Assembly: GCF_000762875.2 (NCBI RefSeq) | Contig: NZ_JRMP02000009.1 | Span: forward strand, 1 to 64,000 | Origin: Helicobacter saguini | Lineage (GTDB): Bacteria; Campylobacterota; Campylobacteria; Campylobacterales; Helicobacteraceae | Reading direction: 5' to 3' | Length of the DNA: 64,000 nt | Part shown: positions 1 through 11,112 of the stretch, piece by piece | Position numbering within the stretch: the first letter of the stretch is position 1 | How the letters are laid out: the number at the start of each line of letters is the position of its first letter | The notes under the pieces: generated by a model | Databases searched by the model: none | Seen by the model: the letters and a program-made list of their open reading frames with translations, nothing else | What the model was told of the DNA's origin: nothing | Position numbers and translations under genes: made by a program

Positions 1-263
1 CAATTTAAAAGACATAAATCAAAAAAAGAAATGTGATTATATAGAATCTAAACTGAATCTATCCTTAAATTCCACAAAAATTCACAAATTTTTTACAAAT
101 ATTTTAAAAAAACTATAAATTTTTAGAATTAAAAATAAATGAAATTAACAATTAGTGATTAAAAAGTTATAAATAGATTATAAAATTACAAACTATATTG
201 TACAATCAAAAAAGTTTTTATATTAAAATGAAAATACAAAATTTATTAAATATCTTTGATAAT

Positions 264-1415
264 TTAACTTCTATCCAAATACCACTTTGGTAGGATTTTT
301 TCATTACCCTCTTTGTCGCCCAAAATTTGATTTGTATAGTAAAAGGCGTCTTTAATGTTGCAGACTTTTGGGAGTTTCTTACCCCAAGATTCTAAAGCCT
401 TTAATAACTTAGAATCTAGTGCAATTTGCGTGTGCATAAACATTCCACTAATATTTTCCACGCGCCCCACATCCCACATCGACACATCTTGTTTAAATTC
501 ACCAGCACAAAACATCTGCTCCATATTTTTCACACGTCCCACATTCCAGCTATCCAAAGGCTTATTAAACTCACTTAGCGAAAACATATACTGCATTTGC
601 TCCACACAGCCCACATCCCACGCATTCAAAGGGCGATTAAAAAACGTGTGCATAAACATCATATTCATATCCCTAACGCGGCTAACATCCCAGCTGCTAA
701 TATCCACATTCATCGCGCTATACGCAAACATACCGCTCATATTTTCGACCCGCGATACATCCCAAGTCTCTAGCCCAGCGTAGTTTCGCCGCTTTTTATC
801 ATAGTAAAAAAGATGGCTCATATCTGTGATTTCACTCGTATTAATTTCGGCTAGATTTGCATGGGGATTTTTTATTAGCATTCGCAGTTGCCAAGTCTGC
901 ATGGGGCGGTATTTCCCATCAATTTTTGCTGCCTTTTTATACCACTTTGCAAGGGTGCTTTTCGCACTCTGCATAGGGCTATTTTTAAAGACATCATTCG
1001 CGCTCAAAAGATTATTAAATTTCCACGCATTTAGATTCTGTTTGAAACTACTTGCGCCACTAAACATCTCGCTAATATGCCGCACATTTGCGACATTCCA
1101 CGCGCCTAAATCGTGGTTAAAACGCACTGCATTTTGAAACATATACTGCATTTGCGTCACGCGGCTAACATCCCAAGATTCTAAATTTTCATTAAAAGTG
1201 TGGCAATTTTCAAACATCCTTTGCATATCGGTTACATTTTTTGTATCCCAAGATTCTATACCGCTAAAATCCACTCTCTTAGAATCTGCAAAAAGGTTGC
1301 TTAAATCCGTGATTTTACTAATATCAATCTCGCCTAGATTTATGTTTTCATTACTAACTAAGGCTTTTAATTCATCTTTACTCTGCGGGGCGCGTTTGGA
1401 AGCTTTAGGAATCAT
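264..1415 (-). CDS. BspA-like / DUF285 repeat protein
   Basis: The protein has 383 residues and consists largely of repeats of about 24 residues with the pattern SWDVSRV..M..MF...FN..L, the signature of the DUF285 (BspA-type, Mycoplasma lipoprotein-associated) leucine-rich repeat family. Two modules of about 165 residues are tandemly duplicated: each begins with a helical lead (ELKALVSNENINLGEI and LRMLIKNPHANLAEI) and a DISKITDLSNLF or NTSEITDMSHLF segment, followed by the repeats. Family members are usually surface or binding proteins, but no signal peptide is visible at the N-terminus (MIPKASKRAP), so the location is unclear. Only a weak, distant Shine-Dalgarno (AAGG) precedes the start. 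It lies downstream of atpC on the same strand. Function unknown; family call firm. Confidence 0.85.
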   Translation of the reverse strand: MIPKASKRAPQSKDELKALVSNENINLGEIDISKITDLSNLFADSKRVDFSGIESWDTKNVTDMQRMFENCHTFNENLESWDVSRVTQMQYMFQNAVRFNHDLGAWNVANVRHISEMFSGASSFKQNLNAWKFNNLLSANDVFKNSPMQSAKSTLAKWYKKAAKIDGKYRPMQTWQLRMLIKNPHANLAEINTSEITDMSHLFYYDKKRRNYAGLETWDVSRVENMSGMFAYSAMNVDISSWDVSRVRDMNMMFMHTFFNRPLNAWDVGCVEQMQYMFSLSEFNKPLDSWNVGRVKNMEQMFCAGEFKQDVSMWDVGRVENISGMFMHTQIALDSKLLKALESWGKKLPKVCNIKDAFYYTNQILGDKEGNEKILPKWYLDRS

Positions 1416-1477
1416 TGAGATATTTAGCCTTATTTACAGAAATTATATAAAAAACATTTATGAAATTGACAGGTCAT

Positions 1478-1852
1478 TTATAATTCGTCGATTTTGCGGA
1501 GGGCGCCGGCGATTATGGCGGTGTCGCTGCTGGCGGCTTCAAGTAGGGCTTTTGCCTCTTCTAGCGCTTTGCCTACTTGACCTTTGCCATCGCCTCGCAC
1601 GCACACTGCGCCATCGGCTAAAACGCTTACTTTATTATGACTAATTGAGACATGTCCCCAGTTTATTGCGACTAAGTCGTGGGTTTTTTCACCGTGAATG
1701 TCAATTACGCCTGCTTGCAAAAGTGCCAACATATCGCAATGTCCGGACAATACGCCAAACTCGCCGTCTTTGCCTGGGAAATAAACGCTTGTAACCTTGC
1801 CATTAAAGATTTCACCATAAGGTGTTACTATGTCTAGTTGAAAATCTTGCAT
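1478..1852 (-). CDS. atpC: F1Fo ATP synthase epsilon subunit
   Basis: The protein has 124 residues, the usual length for epsilon. It starts with the beta-sandwich domain typical of AtpC (QLDIVTPYGEIFNGKV, then PGKDGEFGVLSGH) and ends in a short helical domain (KALEEAKALLEAASS). Epsilon sits on the central stalk of F1 and regulates ATP hydrolysis. It is the last gene of the atpF'FHAGDC operon. Unlike the tight spacing elsewhere in the operon, a 578-bp gap filled by a hairpin array separates it from atpD. A ribosome site (AAAGGATAAAAA) precedes the ATG. Confidence 0.97.
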   Translation of the reverse strand: MQDFQLDIVTPYGEIFNGKVTSVYFPGKDGEFGVLSGHCDMLALLQAGVIDIHGEKTHDLVAINWGHVSISHNKVSVLADGAVCVRGDGKGQVGKALEEAKALLEAASSDTAIIAGALRKIDEL

Positions 1853-1867
1853 TTTTTATCCTTTATT

Positions 1868-2403
1868 TTAGAATCTAGATTCTAATTGCTTTTAACCTTT
1901 GGGCTTTGTGATAGATAGAATCTAGATTCTAATCCATAAACGCCACTTGCTACCTTTTTGATTTTAATCTATTCCTACCAAACCACTCTTTTTGAGATGT
2001 AAAATCAAAAAAGTAGCAAGTGGCTTACATCAAAATTATAGAATATAGATTCTATATATTATTCTAAAGTTCGCCACCGCCCTTTATGTGATGGATAGAA
2101 TTTAGATTCTAATCAAACGCACATTCTGCCCTTTTGAATTATAATCTATTCCCACCCTGCCACACCCTTTTTGTAAAATTATAATTCAAAAGGGCAGAAT
2201 GTGCTTAATCTAAAACATTTGTATAAGAACATAGAATCTAGATTCTAATCTTTTAGCTTTACCTAAAGTTTTACCCTTTTTTAAGATAGTGGATAGAATC
2301 TAGATTCTAGTATTTTGACTATATTTTGCAAAAACCTTTTACCTTGCGACGTGAGACTAGACTTAAGACGTCTGTCGCAACTAGCAAGGTAAAAGTTTTT
2401 GCA
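1868..2403. repeat. Array of three long hairpins with palindromes between atpD and atpC
   Basis: This non-coding stretch holds three inverted repeats. The first has arms 1942-1966 and 2000-2024 (25 bp, one mismatch). The second has arms 2119-2145 and 2178-2204 (27 bp, perfect). The third has arms 2328-2347 and 2384-2402 (19 bp plus one bulge). The arm sequences are unrelated. However, the loops of the first two are alike (ATCTATTCC.ACC then CTTTTTG), and each hairpin is preceded by the same lead, GTGAT.GATAGAATCTAGATTC or a close variant. Units are spaced about 180-200 bp apart. No T-run follows the stems on the transcribed (minus) strand, so these are not ordinary terminators. They would be transcribed within the atp mRNA and could set the level of epsilon. 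Confidence 0.8.
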
Positions 2404-2430
2404 AAGGATATGCGGAAGACGAATCTCTTA

Positions 2431-3867
<1,437 letters not shown>

Positions 3868-3875
3868 CTAATTTG

Positions 3876-4778
3876 TTACTTCATGGCTTCCACGCCAGCA
3901 TTGATTTCGACTAGCTCGGTTGTGATGGCTTCTTGCCGCGCCTTGTTATACGAAATAGTAAGGCTACGCACTAGCTCTGTGGCGTTATTTGTAGCGGCGT
4001 CCATAGCCTGCATTCTTGCACTATGCTCGGCTGCCAAAGAATCCACAAGGGCATAATACATATTATACTCAACATATTTTTTTGCCAACTCATCCAAAAT
4101 CGTAGTTTCCTCATCTTCAGGCGAAATATTTAACACATCAGCGACATTATCATCTTTCACATTGCTTAAATCTGGGACAAGTGGTAGAATCTTAACGCTT
4201 TTTAGCTCCTGCGAAATTAGATTCTTAAAACCATTGTGAATAATGATTACTTCGTGCGTCTTGCCTTCCAAAAAGTCATTTACAGCTGCGCCGATAAAAT
4301 CGCTACTACGCTCATAATTTGGCACAGAACTTAAGTCCGTAATGCTATCTTCAAGTTTAATATTATTAAACGCAAAAAACGCATTTCCCTTTTTGCCAAC
4401 GCAGCGAAAACGCGCCGTAATGCCCTTTTGTTGATACTCATTCCTAAGTCGCAAAACCTCTTTCATCGTAATGCTATTAAAGCCGCCGCACAAGCCCTTA
4501 TCCGCCGTAACAAACACAATATCCACGATTTTTACATCATGAGAATCTGTGTCGTGAAAATACTTGCTATCAAGGTTATTTAGCCCGCTGTGCTTAATTC
4601 GCTGCATCATATCATAAAAGACTTCATTTAGCTTATCCGCAAAAGCTCGCGCACGCCTAGCCATTTCCTCTGCTTTTTTAAGCTTAGAAGTGGATACTAG
4701 CTTCATAGCTCTCGTTGTTTTCTTAGTGTTATTCACACTAGAAATCTTTTTCCTAATCTCTTTCAATCCATTTGCCAT
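3876..4778 (-). CDS. atpG: F1Fo ATP synthase gamma subunit
   Basis: The gamma subunit is the rotating shaft of F1; this one has 300 residues. The N-terminus carries the conserved helix ([24 protein letters not shown]) shortened here to its key pattern I..I.NT.K.T.AM..V. The C-terminal helix carries the matching [12 protein letters not shown] and [12 protein letters not shown] signature. [10 protein letters not shown] motif lies near residue 94. It is placed between atpA and atpD, as in all related operons, with a 19-bp gap to atpA. Confidence 0.98.
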   Translation of the reverse strand: MANGLKEIRKKISSVNNTKKTTRAMKLVSTSKLKKAEEMARRARAFADKLNEVFYDMMQRIKHSGLNNLDSKYFHDTDSHDVKIVDIVFVTADKGLCGGFNSITMKEVLRLRNEYQQKGITARFRCVGKKGNAFFAFNNIKLEDSITDLSSVPNYERSSDFIGAAVNDFLEGKTHEVIIIHNGFKNLISQELKSVKILPLVPDLSNVKDDNVADVLNISPEDEETTILDELAKKYVEYNMYYALVDSLAAEHSARMQAMDAATNNATELVRSLTISYNKARQEAITTELVEINAGVEAMK

Positions 4779-4797
4779 AAAAAAACCTTATATGCAA

Positions 4798-6315
4798 CTA
4801 AACTGCAAAACTCGCCTGATACTCACTAAGCGCCTTATTCAAAGTCGCCTCAATCTCTTTATCCAAAGCCTTTTTAGTCCTAATATCTTCAAAAAGTTTA
4901 GGATATTTCGCCTCGATAAATGGATACAAGCCATTCTCAAATTCCACTACTTTACTAGCTGGAATATCATCTAAGAATCCTTTAGCACCAGCATAAATTA
5001 TCGTTACTTGCTTTTCAATAGCTAGCGGACTATATGGTCGCTGTTTTAATACCTCAACCATTTTTTGCCCACGCTCTAGCTGCTTTCTACTTGTTTCATC
5101 CAAATCACTTGCAAATTGCGCAAAAGCCTGAAGCTCCCTAAATTGCGCTAAGTCAAGTCGCAAAGTCCCTGCTACTTGCTTCGTGGCTTTAATTTGAGCA
5201 GCACCACCAACACGAGAAACTGACAAGCCAACATTAATTGCCGGGCGAATACCAGAATAAAATAAGTCAGTCTCAAGGAAAATCTGCCCATCAGTAATCG
5301 AAATAACATTCGTAGGAATATACGCAGAAACATCCCCAGCCTGTGTTTCAATAATAGGTAACGCGGTAAGTGACCCAGCCCCTAGCTCATCACTAAGCTT
5401 AGCAGCCCTTTCAAGCAAACGAGAGTGTATATAGAAAACATCCCCAGGGAATGCTTCACGTCCGGGCGGTCGGCGTAAAATCAAGCTCATCTCACGATAA
5501 GCCACAGCGTGTTTTGTCAAGTCATCATAAATGATTAGTGCGTGCTTACCATTATCTCTAAAATACTCACCGATTGTAACGCCTGAGTATGGTGCTAGAT
5601 ATTGCATAGCCGCAGATGCTGAAGCGGACGCATTTACCACAACGGTGTATTCCATAGCGCCATGCTCTTCTAGCTTTCGCACGACTTGAGCCACAGTAGA
5701 TTCTTTTTGACCGATGGCTACATAGATACAAAATACGCCTTGTCCTTTTTGATTGATTATAGAATCTATTGCAACGGTGGTCTTTCCTGTTTGTCTATCG
5801 CCGATAATTAGCTCTCTTTGTCCGCGACCGATAGGCACAAGCGCATCAATTGCCTTTAAACCTGTTTGCAATGGCTCATGCACACTTTTTCGCTGCATTA
5901 TCCCAGGGGCTTTTTGCTCGATAAATCTAAACTCCGCTGCTTCAATAGCACCCTTTCCATCAAGTGGCTCTCCAACGGTATTAATAACGCGCCCGATAAC
6001 GCCATTACCCACAGGGATTTTCATAAGGCGATTCAAACGCTTAACGGTAGTGCCTTCCTTAATGCCCTTGCCATTACCAAGCACAACGATACCGACACTG
6101 CCCTCCTCAAGATTCAATGCCAAGCCCTTCTCACCTGTATCAAACTCGACCATTTCATAAGACATAACATCATTTAGCCCATACACTTTAGCCACGCCAT
6201 CTGCGTAGCTAGTTACTTTCCCTACTTGAGAAATATCGATTTGCAAATCGAAACTCTCAATTTTCTCCTTAATAATCGAGCTAATCTCTTCTGGCTTTAA
6301 CTTTGCTGTAACCAT
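4798..6315 (-). CDS. atpA: F1Fo ATP synthase alpha subunit
   Basis: The non-catalytic alpha subunit of F1, 505 residues, normal length. The P-loop GDRQTGKT is at about residues 172-179, and the family signature [17 protein letters not shown] is near residue 365. It alternates with beta in the hexamer and binds delta at its N-terminus. It lies 21 bp after atpH. A ribosome site (AAAGGAAACGCAA) precedes the ATG. Confidence 0.99.
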   Translation of the reverse strand: MVTAKLKPEEISSIIKEKIESFDLQIDISQVGKVTSYADGVAKVYGLNDVMSYEMVEFDTGEKGLALNLEEGSVGIVVLGNGKGIKEGTTVKRLNRLMKIPVGNGVIGRVINTVGEPLDGKGAIEAAEFRFIEQKAPGIMQRKSVHEPLQTGLKAIDALVPIGRGQRELIIGDRQTGKTTVAIDSIINQKGQGVFCIYVAIGQKESTVAQVVRKLEEHGAMEYTVVVNASASASAAMQYLAPYSGVTIGEYFRDNGKHALIIYDDLTKHAVAYREMSLILRRPPGREAFPGDVFYIHSRLLERAAKLSDELGAGSLTALPIIETQAGDVSAYIPTNVISITDGQIFLETDLFYSGIRPAINVGLSVSRVGGAAQIKATKQVAGTLRLDLAQFRELQAFAQFASDLDETSRKQLERGQKMVEVLKQRPYSPLAIEKQVTIIYAGAKGFLDDIPASKVVEFENGLYPFIEAKYPKLFEDIRTKKALDKEIEATLNKALSEYQASFAV

Positions 6316-6336
6316 TTGCGTTTCCTTTCTTTTAGA

Positions 6337-6876
6337 TTAAATTGCTTTTAAGATAGAATCTTGCAACTCATGCAAAAACTTATCTCGTAAAAATATCACT
6401 TCATACCCTAAATCTGGCACTTCAAGTCGTATGCCATCAAGTGAAGTATCAATTTTTTGCGTGATTTTTAAAGTCGTATTAAGCTTTTTACCAAGCTTAT
6501 TTCCTATCGTTTTGATAGAATCTTCACTAATATTTTCCTTAAAATAAAGCGTGGCGGAATACTCATTTTTCTTAGAATCTATTAGCCTTTTTAGCTCTAA
6601 ACTCAAAAATGGTAAAAGCGAGATTCTATCATTTTGCACCAAAATTTCTAGCAATCTCTCACCATTTTTATTTAGCTTTTTGGTGGTAAAAGATTTCAAT
6701 AATTCTAACTTTTTAGCCCTTGAAATTATATGCGAATACACAATCGCGCTAAACTTTGGCACATAAAACGCCTTGCTAATCTCATCAAAATATTCATAAC
6801 ATTCATTTAAACCATTAGAATCTACTAGCTTTTCTAAGGCTCTTGCATACTTTTTCGCTATCACATTTTCTTGCAT
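6337..6876 (-). CDS. atpH: F1Fo ATP synthase delta subunit
   Basis: The protein has 179 residues with the delta/OSCP pattern: an N-terminal KKYARALEKLV helix and a C-terminal domain with TLKITQKIDTSLDGIRLEVPD, where the G-(I/L)-x-(I/V)-x-(I/V) motif typical of delta is seen. Delta links F1 to the peripheral stalk. The start codon directly abuts the stop codon of atpF, which indicates translational coupling. Confidence 0.95.
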   Translation of the reverse strand: MQENVIAKKYARALEKLVDSNGLNECYEYFDEISKAFYVPKFSAIVYSHIISRAKKLELLKSFTTKKLNKNGERLLEILVQNDRISLLPFLSLELKRLIDSKKNEYSATLYFKENISEDSIKTIGNKLGKKLNTTLKITQKIDTSLDGIRLEVPDLGYEVIFLRDKFLHELQDSILKAI

Positions 6877-7407
6877 TTACGCCACCTTTTTCTCTAATAT
6901 GCTAACATAATCTTTAGAATCTATCTTAAGCGTAGGGCTATTAAAGCTCTCATTTAAAATCTCATTTACAATCTGCTTTTGAAACAAACGCTCTTGAAAC
7001 TCCATCGCTTCCTCATTTGCCTTAATCATACTAGCCACTTGCTCTTTTGTCTTTTCTTCGATTCGTTGGGCTGCCATTGCGGCTTCTTGCTTGGCAATTT
7101 TTAGTGTTTCAGCCACTTGCTTATTCGTATCTTTCAATCTTTGCTGTGCTTTTTCTTTTTTATGGCGAGATTCTTGCAATTTGGCTTGAGTTTGGCTTAG
7201 CTTATCGCTTATAGTTTGTGAGCGATGCTTAAGAGTCGCTTTAATCTTATCAGCGACTAAATACCACATTAACGCCACAAAAATCACAAAGTTTATCACA
7301 CGTTGAAAAATATCAGTTTCCGCGATATTTAGCGGCTTATGCTCCGCACCAAAAAGAATGCCGCTAAACATAGCAAAAACGCCCAAAATTAAGACAATGT
7401 AACGCAT
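6877..7407 (-). CDS. atpF: F1Fo ATP synthase b subunit
   Basis: The protein has 176 residues. A signal-like first hydrophobic segment (YIVLILGVFAMFSGILFGA) is followed by a second membrane helix (VINFVIFVALMWYLVADKI) and then a long charged coiled coil rich in K, E and Q. This is the peripheral-stalk b subunit of the epsilonproteobacterial type, which has an extra N-terminal hydrophobic segment. It lies between atpF' and atpH, as in Helicobacter and Campylobacter. Confidence 0.93.
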   Translation of the reverse strand: MRYIVLILGVFAMFSGILFGAEHKPLNIAETDIFQRVINFVIFVALMWYLVADKIKATLKHRSQTISDKLSQTQAKLQESRHKKEKAQQRLKDTNKQVAETLKIAKQEAAMAAQRIEEKTKEQVASMIKANEEAMEFQERLFQKQIVNEILNESFNSPTLKIDSKDYVSILEKKVA

Positions 7408-7438
7408 ATTTTTCCTTTTCCTTAAATTTTTTTAGAAT

Positions 7439-7864
7439 CTAAATCTGCTTAATTTTTGTAACTAATAAAGATTCTATATCGCCCAAACTTGCCTTTATAT
7501 CGGCTTTCATAGCTTCTTTATTCGCTTCTAATTTTGCTAAAAACGCATCCATTTTTTCTTTATTTTCACTTTGAATCTTTTCAATTTTAATAGCGGCGGC
7601 TTCCTTTGCCTTGCTAATTTCAGCTTCTTTTAACGCGTAGGCTTCATTTTTTGCCTTTGTTAGAATCTCTTTTATCTCTTTTTCAATCTGCTCACTTTGG
7701 CTATCATCGCTACTTACAAGCTCCAAATCCTTGCTAACCTTCTTTTCACGCTCATCCATATACGAAATCAGCGGAACAAACACAAACTTATTTAGCAAAA
7801 ACATCGTTATTAAAAAAACAACAAAGACAAGTAGCATAATCTTGGGATTTGGTATGATTTCCAT
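7439..7864 (-). CDS. atpF': F1Fo ATP synthase b' subunit
   Basis: The protein has 141 residues. One N-terminal membrane helix (MLLVFVVFLITMFLLNKFVFVPL) is followed by the PLISYMDEREKKV motif shared by b and b' subunits, and then by a coiled coil. It is the first gene of the ATP synthase operon. A divergent b/b' pair is normal in this phylum. A 182-bp AT-rich gap separates it from parB upstream and is the likely promoter region. Confidence 0.92.
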   Translation of the reverse strand: MEIIPNPKIMLLVFVVFLITMFLLNKFVFVPLISYMDEREKKVSKDLELVSSDDSQSEQIEKEIKEILTKAKNEAYALKEAEISKAKEAAAIKIEKIQSENKEKMDAFLAKLEANKEAMKADIKASLGDIESLLVTKIKQI

Positions 7865-8046
7865 GTGTGTCCTTTTGCGTTTAAATCGTGTAACTTAACT
7901 CGCGTTAAAATTAAATAAAGTAGTATTGTAGCAAATTTATCTTTTTGTTGCAATAAAAATTACAAAAAAGAATATAAAAATAACAAAATAAACACAAAAA
8001 ATATAACAATGTAATATATTAATATCTTAATTTTACGCCTAAAAAG

Positions 8047-9273
8047 TTAGCTTTTTTGTAACTTATCAATGATTTTATCTATTGTAGAATGACTATCAAA
8101 TTTAAGTATCAAGCAATTGTTACTAATAGTAGCACTTGCCCCATTTTTTGCCAAAATCTCGCTTAAAACTTGCAAAGATTGCGTCATTTTAGAATCTATT
8201 TTGCCCTTAGATTCTATATTTCCTTTAGAATCTTGTGTGCTATCAACACCTTTAGATTCTATAAAATCATTAGAATCTTGCGTATTTTGCGCACTTTTAA
8301 GCCCATTAGATTCTATATTAGAATCCACTTTAGAATCTTCACTAAAATTAGGGCGATTTTTCATCCTTGAGACCATTTTTTCAGTATCTCGCACATTTAG
8401 ATTCTGCCCTAAAATGCTATCAATAGCGACTTTTTCATCACTTCCACTTAAGCCTACTAACGCCCTTGCATGTCCTTGTGAAAGCTTCCCTTGCACGACC
8501 AAAGTTTGTGCTTCCTTACTAAGCTCAAGCAAACGAAGCGTATTTGTAATCACCACACGCGACTTACTTAGCCGCTCTCCTAGCTTTTCATGCGTTAGAT
8601 TATGCTCTTTAATTAAGGCTTCATAACATAACGCAAGCTCAATCGCATTCAAATCACGCCGCTGAATATTCTCAATTAACGCCAACTCACGCAGCCTGTA
8701 AGTCTCCACATCAATAATTATACATTCAATTTGACTTTCCCCAAGCAACTTTATAGCGCGTAGCCGCCGCTCCCCAGCGACCAAAATATACTCATTAGAT
8801 TCTATAGAATCTTGCTTAAAATCCACACCAAAATCTTTAGAATCACTTTCAAAATATCCTTTAAAATCCCCCCTTTTTTTCTTAGAATCTTTAGTAGAAT
8901 CTCCCTTAAAATCCCCTTTAGAATCTAACCTAGAATTTTCCCTAGAATTAGCAGAATCTAATCCATAATTTTCTTTAGAATCTTCTTTAGAATCCCCCCC
9001 AAAATCCCTTTTAACCCCCCTAGATTCCATACTTAACACAATTATAGGCTGCAAAAGTCCATGCTCTTTTATAGAATCTGCTAACTCCTTTAGCCCATCT
9101 TCATCAAACTCAAGTCGCGGCTGCATAGGATTTGGCTTAATGCGATTTATATCCAAACTCACCACGCGTTTAGAACTAGCACCATCCACGCTATCAAACG
9201 CCCGATTATACACATCATTAATATCGCCCAAAAGCTCGCCCAAGCCCATATTCAACGCCCGTTTCTTCGCCAT
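8047..9273 (-). CDS. parB: Chromosome-partitioning protein ParB with repeat insertions
   Basis: ParB binds parS sites, spreads along DNA with CTP and loads SMC. The N-terminal ParB box is visible (IRI.PNPMQPR, then VAGERRLRAIKLLG), as is the helix-turn-helix (THEKLGERLSKSRVVITNTLRLL) and a conserved C-terminal dimerisation tail. The protein has 408 residues; homologs have about 280-300. The excess sits in two low-complexity blocks, roughly residues 80-150 and 310-365, made of DSK/ESK strings encoded by the octamer repeat. Both blocks fall between domains. In related genomes parA (soj) lies directly upstream and overlaps parB, but here upstream is only a 405-bp non-coding gap. Confidence 0.95.
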   Translation of the reverse strand: MAKKRALNMGLGELLGDINDVYNRAFDSVDGASSKRVVSLDINRIKPNPMQPRLEFDEDGLKELADSIKEHGLLQPIIVLSMESRGVKRDFGGDSKEDSKENYGLDSANSRENSRLDSKGDFKGDSTKDSKKKRGDFKGYFESDSKDFGVDFKQDSIESNEYILVAGERRLRAIKLLGESQIECIIIDVETYRLRELALIENIQRRDLNAIELALCYEALIKEHNLTHEKLGERLSKSRVVITNTLRLLELSKEAQTLVVQGKLSQGHARALVGLSGSDEKVAIDSILGQNLNVRDTEKMVSRMKNRPNFSEDSKVDSNIESNGLKSAQNTQDSNDFIESKGVDSTQDSKGNIESKGKIDSKMTQSLQVLSEILAKNGASATISNNCLILKFDSHSTIDKIIDKLQKS

Positions 9274-9678
9274 TTCCTAATCCTTACATGTTTAGATTCC
9301 ATATTTCACAACTTTTTTATGTAAAATTTTGCTTTAAGATTCCATAATCTCACATTACCATAATTTTAGAATCTAAATTTTACTTATCAAAAACAAAATA
9401 ATGGAATAAATATAACCTAAATCCTATAAATTAATTTTATAAGCAAAAATTTTAAATCCTTTATGAGTCTTATAAATAAGATAAATACATATTTTTATTA
9501 AACAAGAACTTAAAAAGTTTTAAAAGCAATTTTACCATAGTTTTAAAGGTTTGTTTAATCCATAAATTTCAAATAATAAAGTCATTGTTTTTTGGGAATC
9601 CTAAAAGTCAATATAAATAATACTAAATTTAATCTTAAGTATTTTTATATTGATATTAAAACGTGTTCTACTAAATTT
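9274..9678. other. Non-coding gap where parA would be expected
   Basis: These 405 bp are very AT-rich and contain no open frame with a ribosome site. I see stretches of A/T with TATAAA-like words, suitable for the parB promoter. I see no clear parS sequence, no strong terminator and no remnant of parA. Confidence 0.5.
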
Positions 9679-11112
9679 TTACACAATATCAAAAAGGTGG
9701 GGGACAAGGAAGGCGGAAGTTAGCACTAAAAAGGTGCAAATAACGATAATGACGCGGATTAGAATCGTGCTATTATCAATATATTCTTGCGTGTTTGGCT
9801 TTGGGGTTTTGAAATACATTGCCACAGGGAGCTTCAAATAATAGCACACGGCTATCGCGCTATTTAACATCATTACAAATGCTAACGCGATTTCATTGCT
9901 ACTTAAAGCCGCCGTGATAACAAAAATCTTACCCCAAAAGATAGAAAATGGCGGTATTCCAGCCAAGGCAATCATAAAAAATGCCAGAGCCAACGCCACA
10001 ATAGGACGAGCCTTAGCCAAGCCATAGAATCTATCAAAGCTATAATCAAAGCGGCTATTTAGCTCACGCGGCATAAGACACCATAAAAGCGCAAACGCAC
10101 CAAGATTTGTAATAAAAAATAGCACCCAGTAAATAATTAGCGTATCAAAATTATTCAAATAAATACAAGCCAACGCAAAGCCAGAGTGCGAAATCGAGCT
10201 AAATGCAAGCATTCGCTTTACATCCTTTTGCAACAACGCGGCGATATTTGGCAGTGTGATACTAATCATTAGCAAAATCTTAAAAAGCTTATCAAAATAA
10301 GAATTGTTAGAATCTACGCTAAAAATCGGGCTAAAAATCGCATAAAATACGATAAATCCAGCAATTTTTGGCACGACAGAGATAAAACCTGCAAGCATAG
10401 GAGAGCTACCCTCATAAATATCAGGCATCCAGCTGTGCCACGGGACCAAAGAAACCTTAAAACCAACACCAGCAAGGATAAACATCGCCCCGCTCATCGC
10501 AATGATATTCGCACTAATGCTATCAAAATGAGAACTATACGCAAACACCTGCATAGGAAAATCCAAATCAAAACTCCCACTATACAAATACAAAAGCATA
10601 ATCCCAACAAGCAAAAACATACTAGCAAGCGCGCTTGAGACAAAATACTTTATCCCAGCCTCAATGCCAAAAAGGCGTCTTGAAAATGCCATTAACGCGC
10701 AAAGCGGCAAAGAGCCGATTTCTAAGCCAAGCAGCATAACAATAAAATTATCCGCGCAAATCATAATTAAAAAGCCAGAGAGTGAAAAAAGATAAAGCGG
10801 ATAAAATTCCTGCGTTTGCAATCCTACGAAACGATAACGCGAAAAACTAAGGAAAATAAAGCAAAGTCCGCTAAGCAATATTAGAATCTCGCCTATGTAA
10901 ATAATGCGTGGAATGCTAGTTGAGTGTGCTAGACTAAAGGTAAAAAGCAGGGCAAATGCGATAAAAATGCTACATAACGCAATGCTATTGCTACGCGAGA
11001 AATGCCGCGCGAATGCGTTTGAAAGTAGCACGACAATCGCACCCAAAACCAAAATCATAGAAGGCGCGTAAATATAAAAATATTGAAAAAAGTCAAATTC
11101 ACTAGATTGCAT
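9679..11112 (-). CDS. nuoN: NADH-quinone oxidoreductase subunit N
   Basis: This antiporter-like membrane subunit of complex I has 477 residues and about 13-14 hydrophobic segments. Family signatures include the glutamate of helix 5 (MLLGLEIGSLPLCALMAF) and the lysine-containing motif KVSLVPWHSWMPDIYEGSSP. Its start overlaps the end of nuoM by 11 bp; the nuoN ribosome site (AAAGGAG) lies within the final codons of nuoM. It is the last gene of the nuoJKLMN block. The enzyme pumps protons while passing electrons to quinone. Confidence 0.97.
   Translation of the reverse strand: MQSSEFDFFQYFYIYAPSMILVLGAIVVLLSNAFARHFSRSNSIALCSIFIAFALLFTFSLAHSTSIPRIIYIGEILILLSGLCFIFLSFSRYRFVGLQTQEFYPLYLFSLSGFLIMICADNFIVMLLGLEIGSLPLCALMAFSRRLFGIEAGIKYFVSSALASMFLLVGIMLLYLYSGSFDLDFPMQVFAYSSHFDSISANIIAMSGAMFILAGVGFKVSLVPWHSWMPDIYEGSSPMLAGFISVVPKIAGFIVFYAIFSPIFSVDSNNSYFDKLFKILLMISITLPNIAALLQKDVKRMLAFSSISHSGFALACIYLNNFDTLIIYWVLFFITNLGAFALLWCLMPRELNSRFDYSFDRFYGLAKARPIVALALAFFMIALAGIPPFSIFWGKIFVITAALSSNEIALAFVMMLNSAIAVCYYLKLPVAMYFKTPKPNTQEYIDNSTILIRVIIVICTFLVLTSAFLVPHLFDIV

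Noticed and set aside
1198-1644. Plus-strand open frames opposite the BspA-like and atp genes
   Set aside because: They are antisense shadows of well supported genes and have no ribosome sites.
1868-2403. The atpD-atpC hairpins as rho-independent terminators
   Set aside because: No U-run follows any stem on the minus strand, and atpC would be cut off from its operon.
1868-2403. CRISPR array
   Set aside because: The units are inverted repeats with different arms, not direct repeats with constant length and unique spacers; no cas genes are in the window.
9274-9678. Replication origin next to parB
   Set aside because: No DnaA-box cluster, dnaA, dnaN or gidAB is seen; AT-richness alone is not enough.
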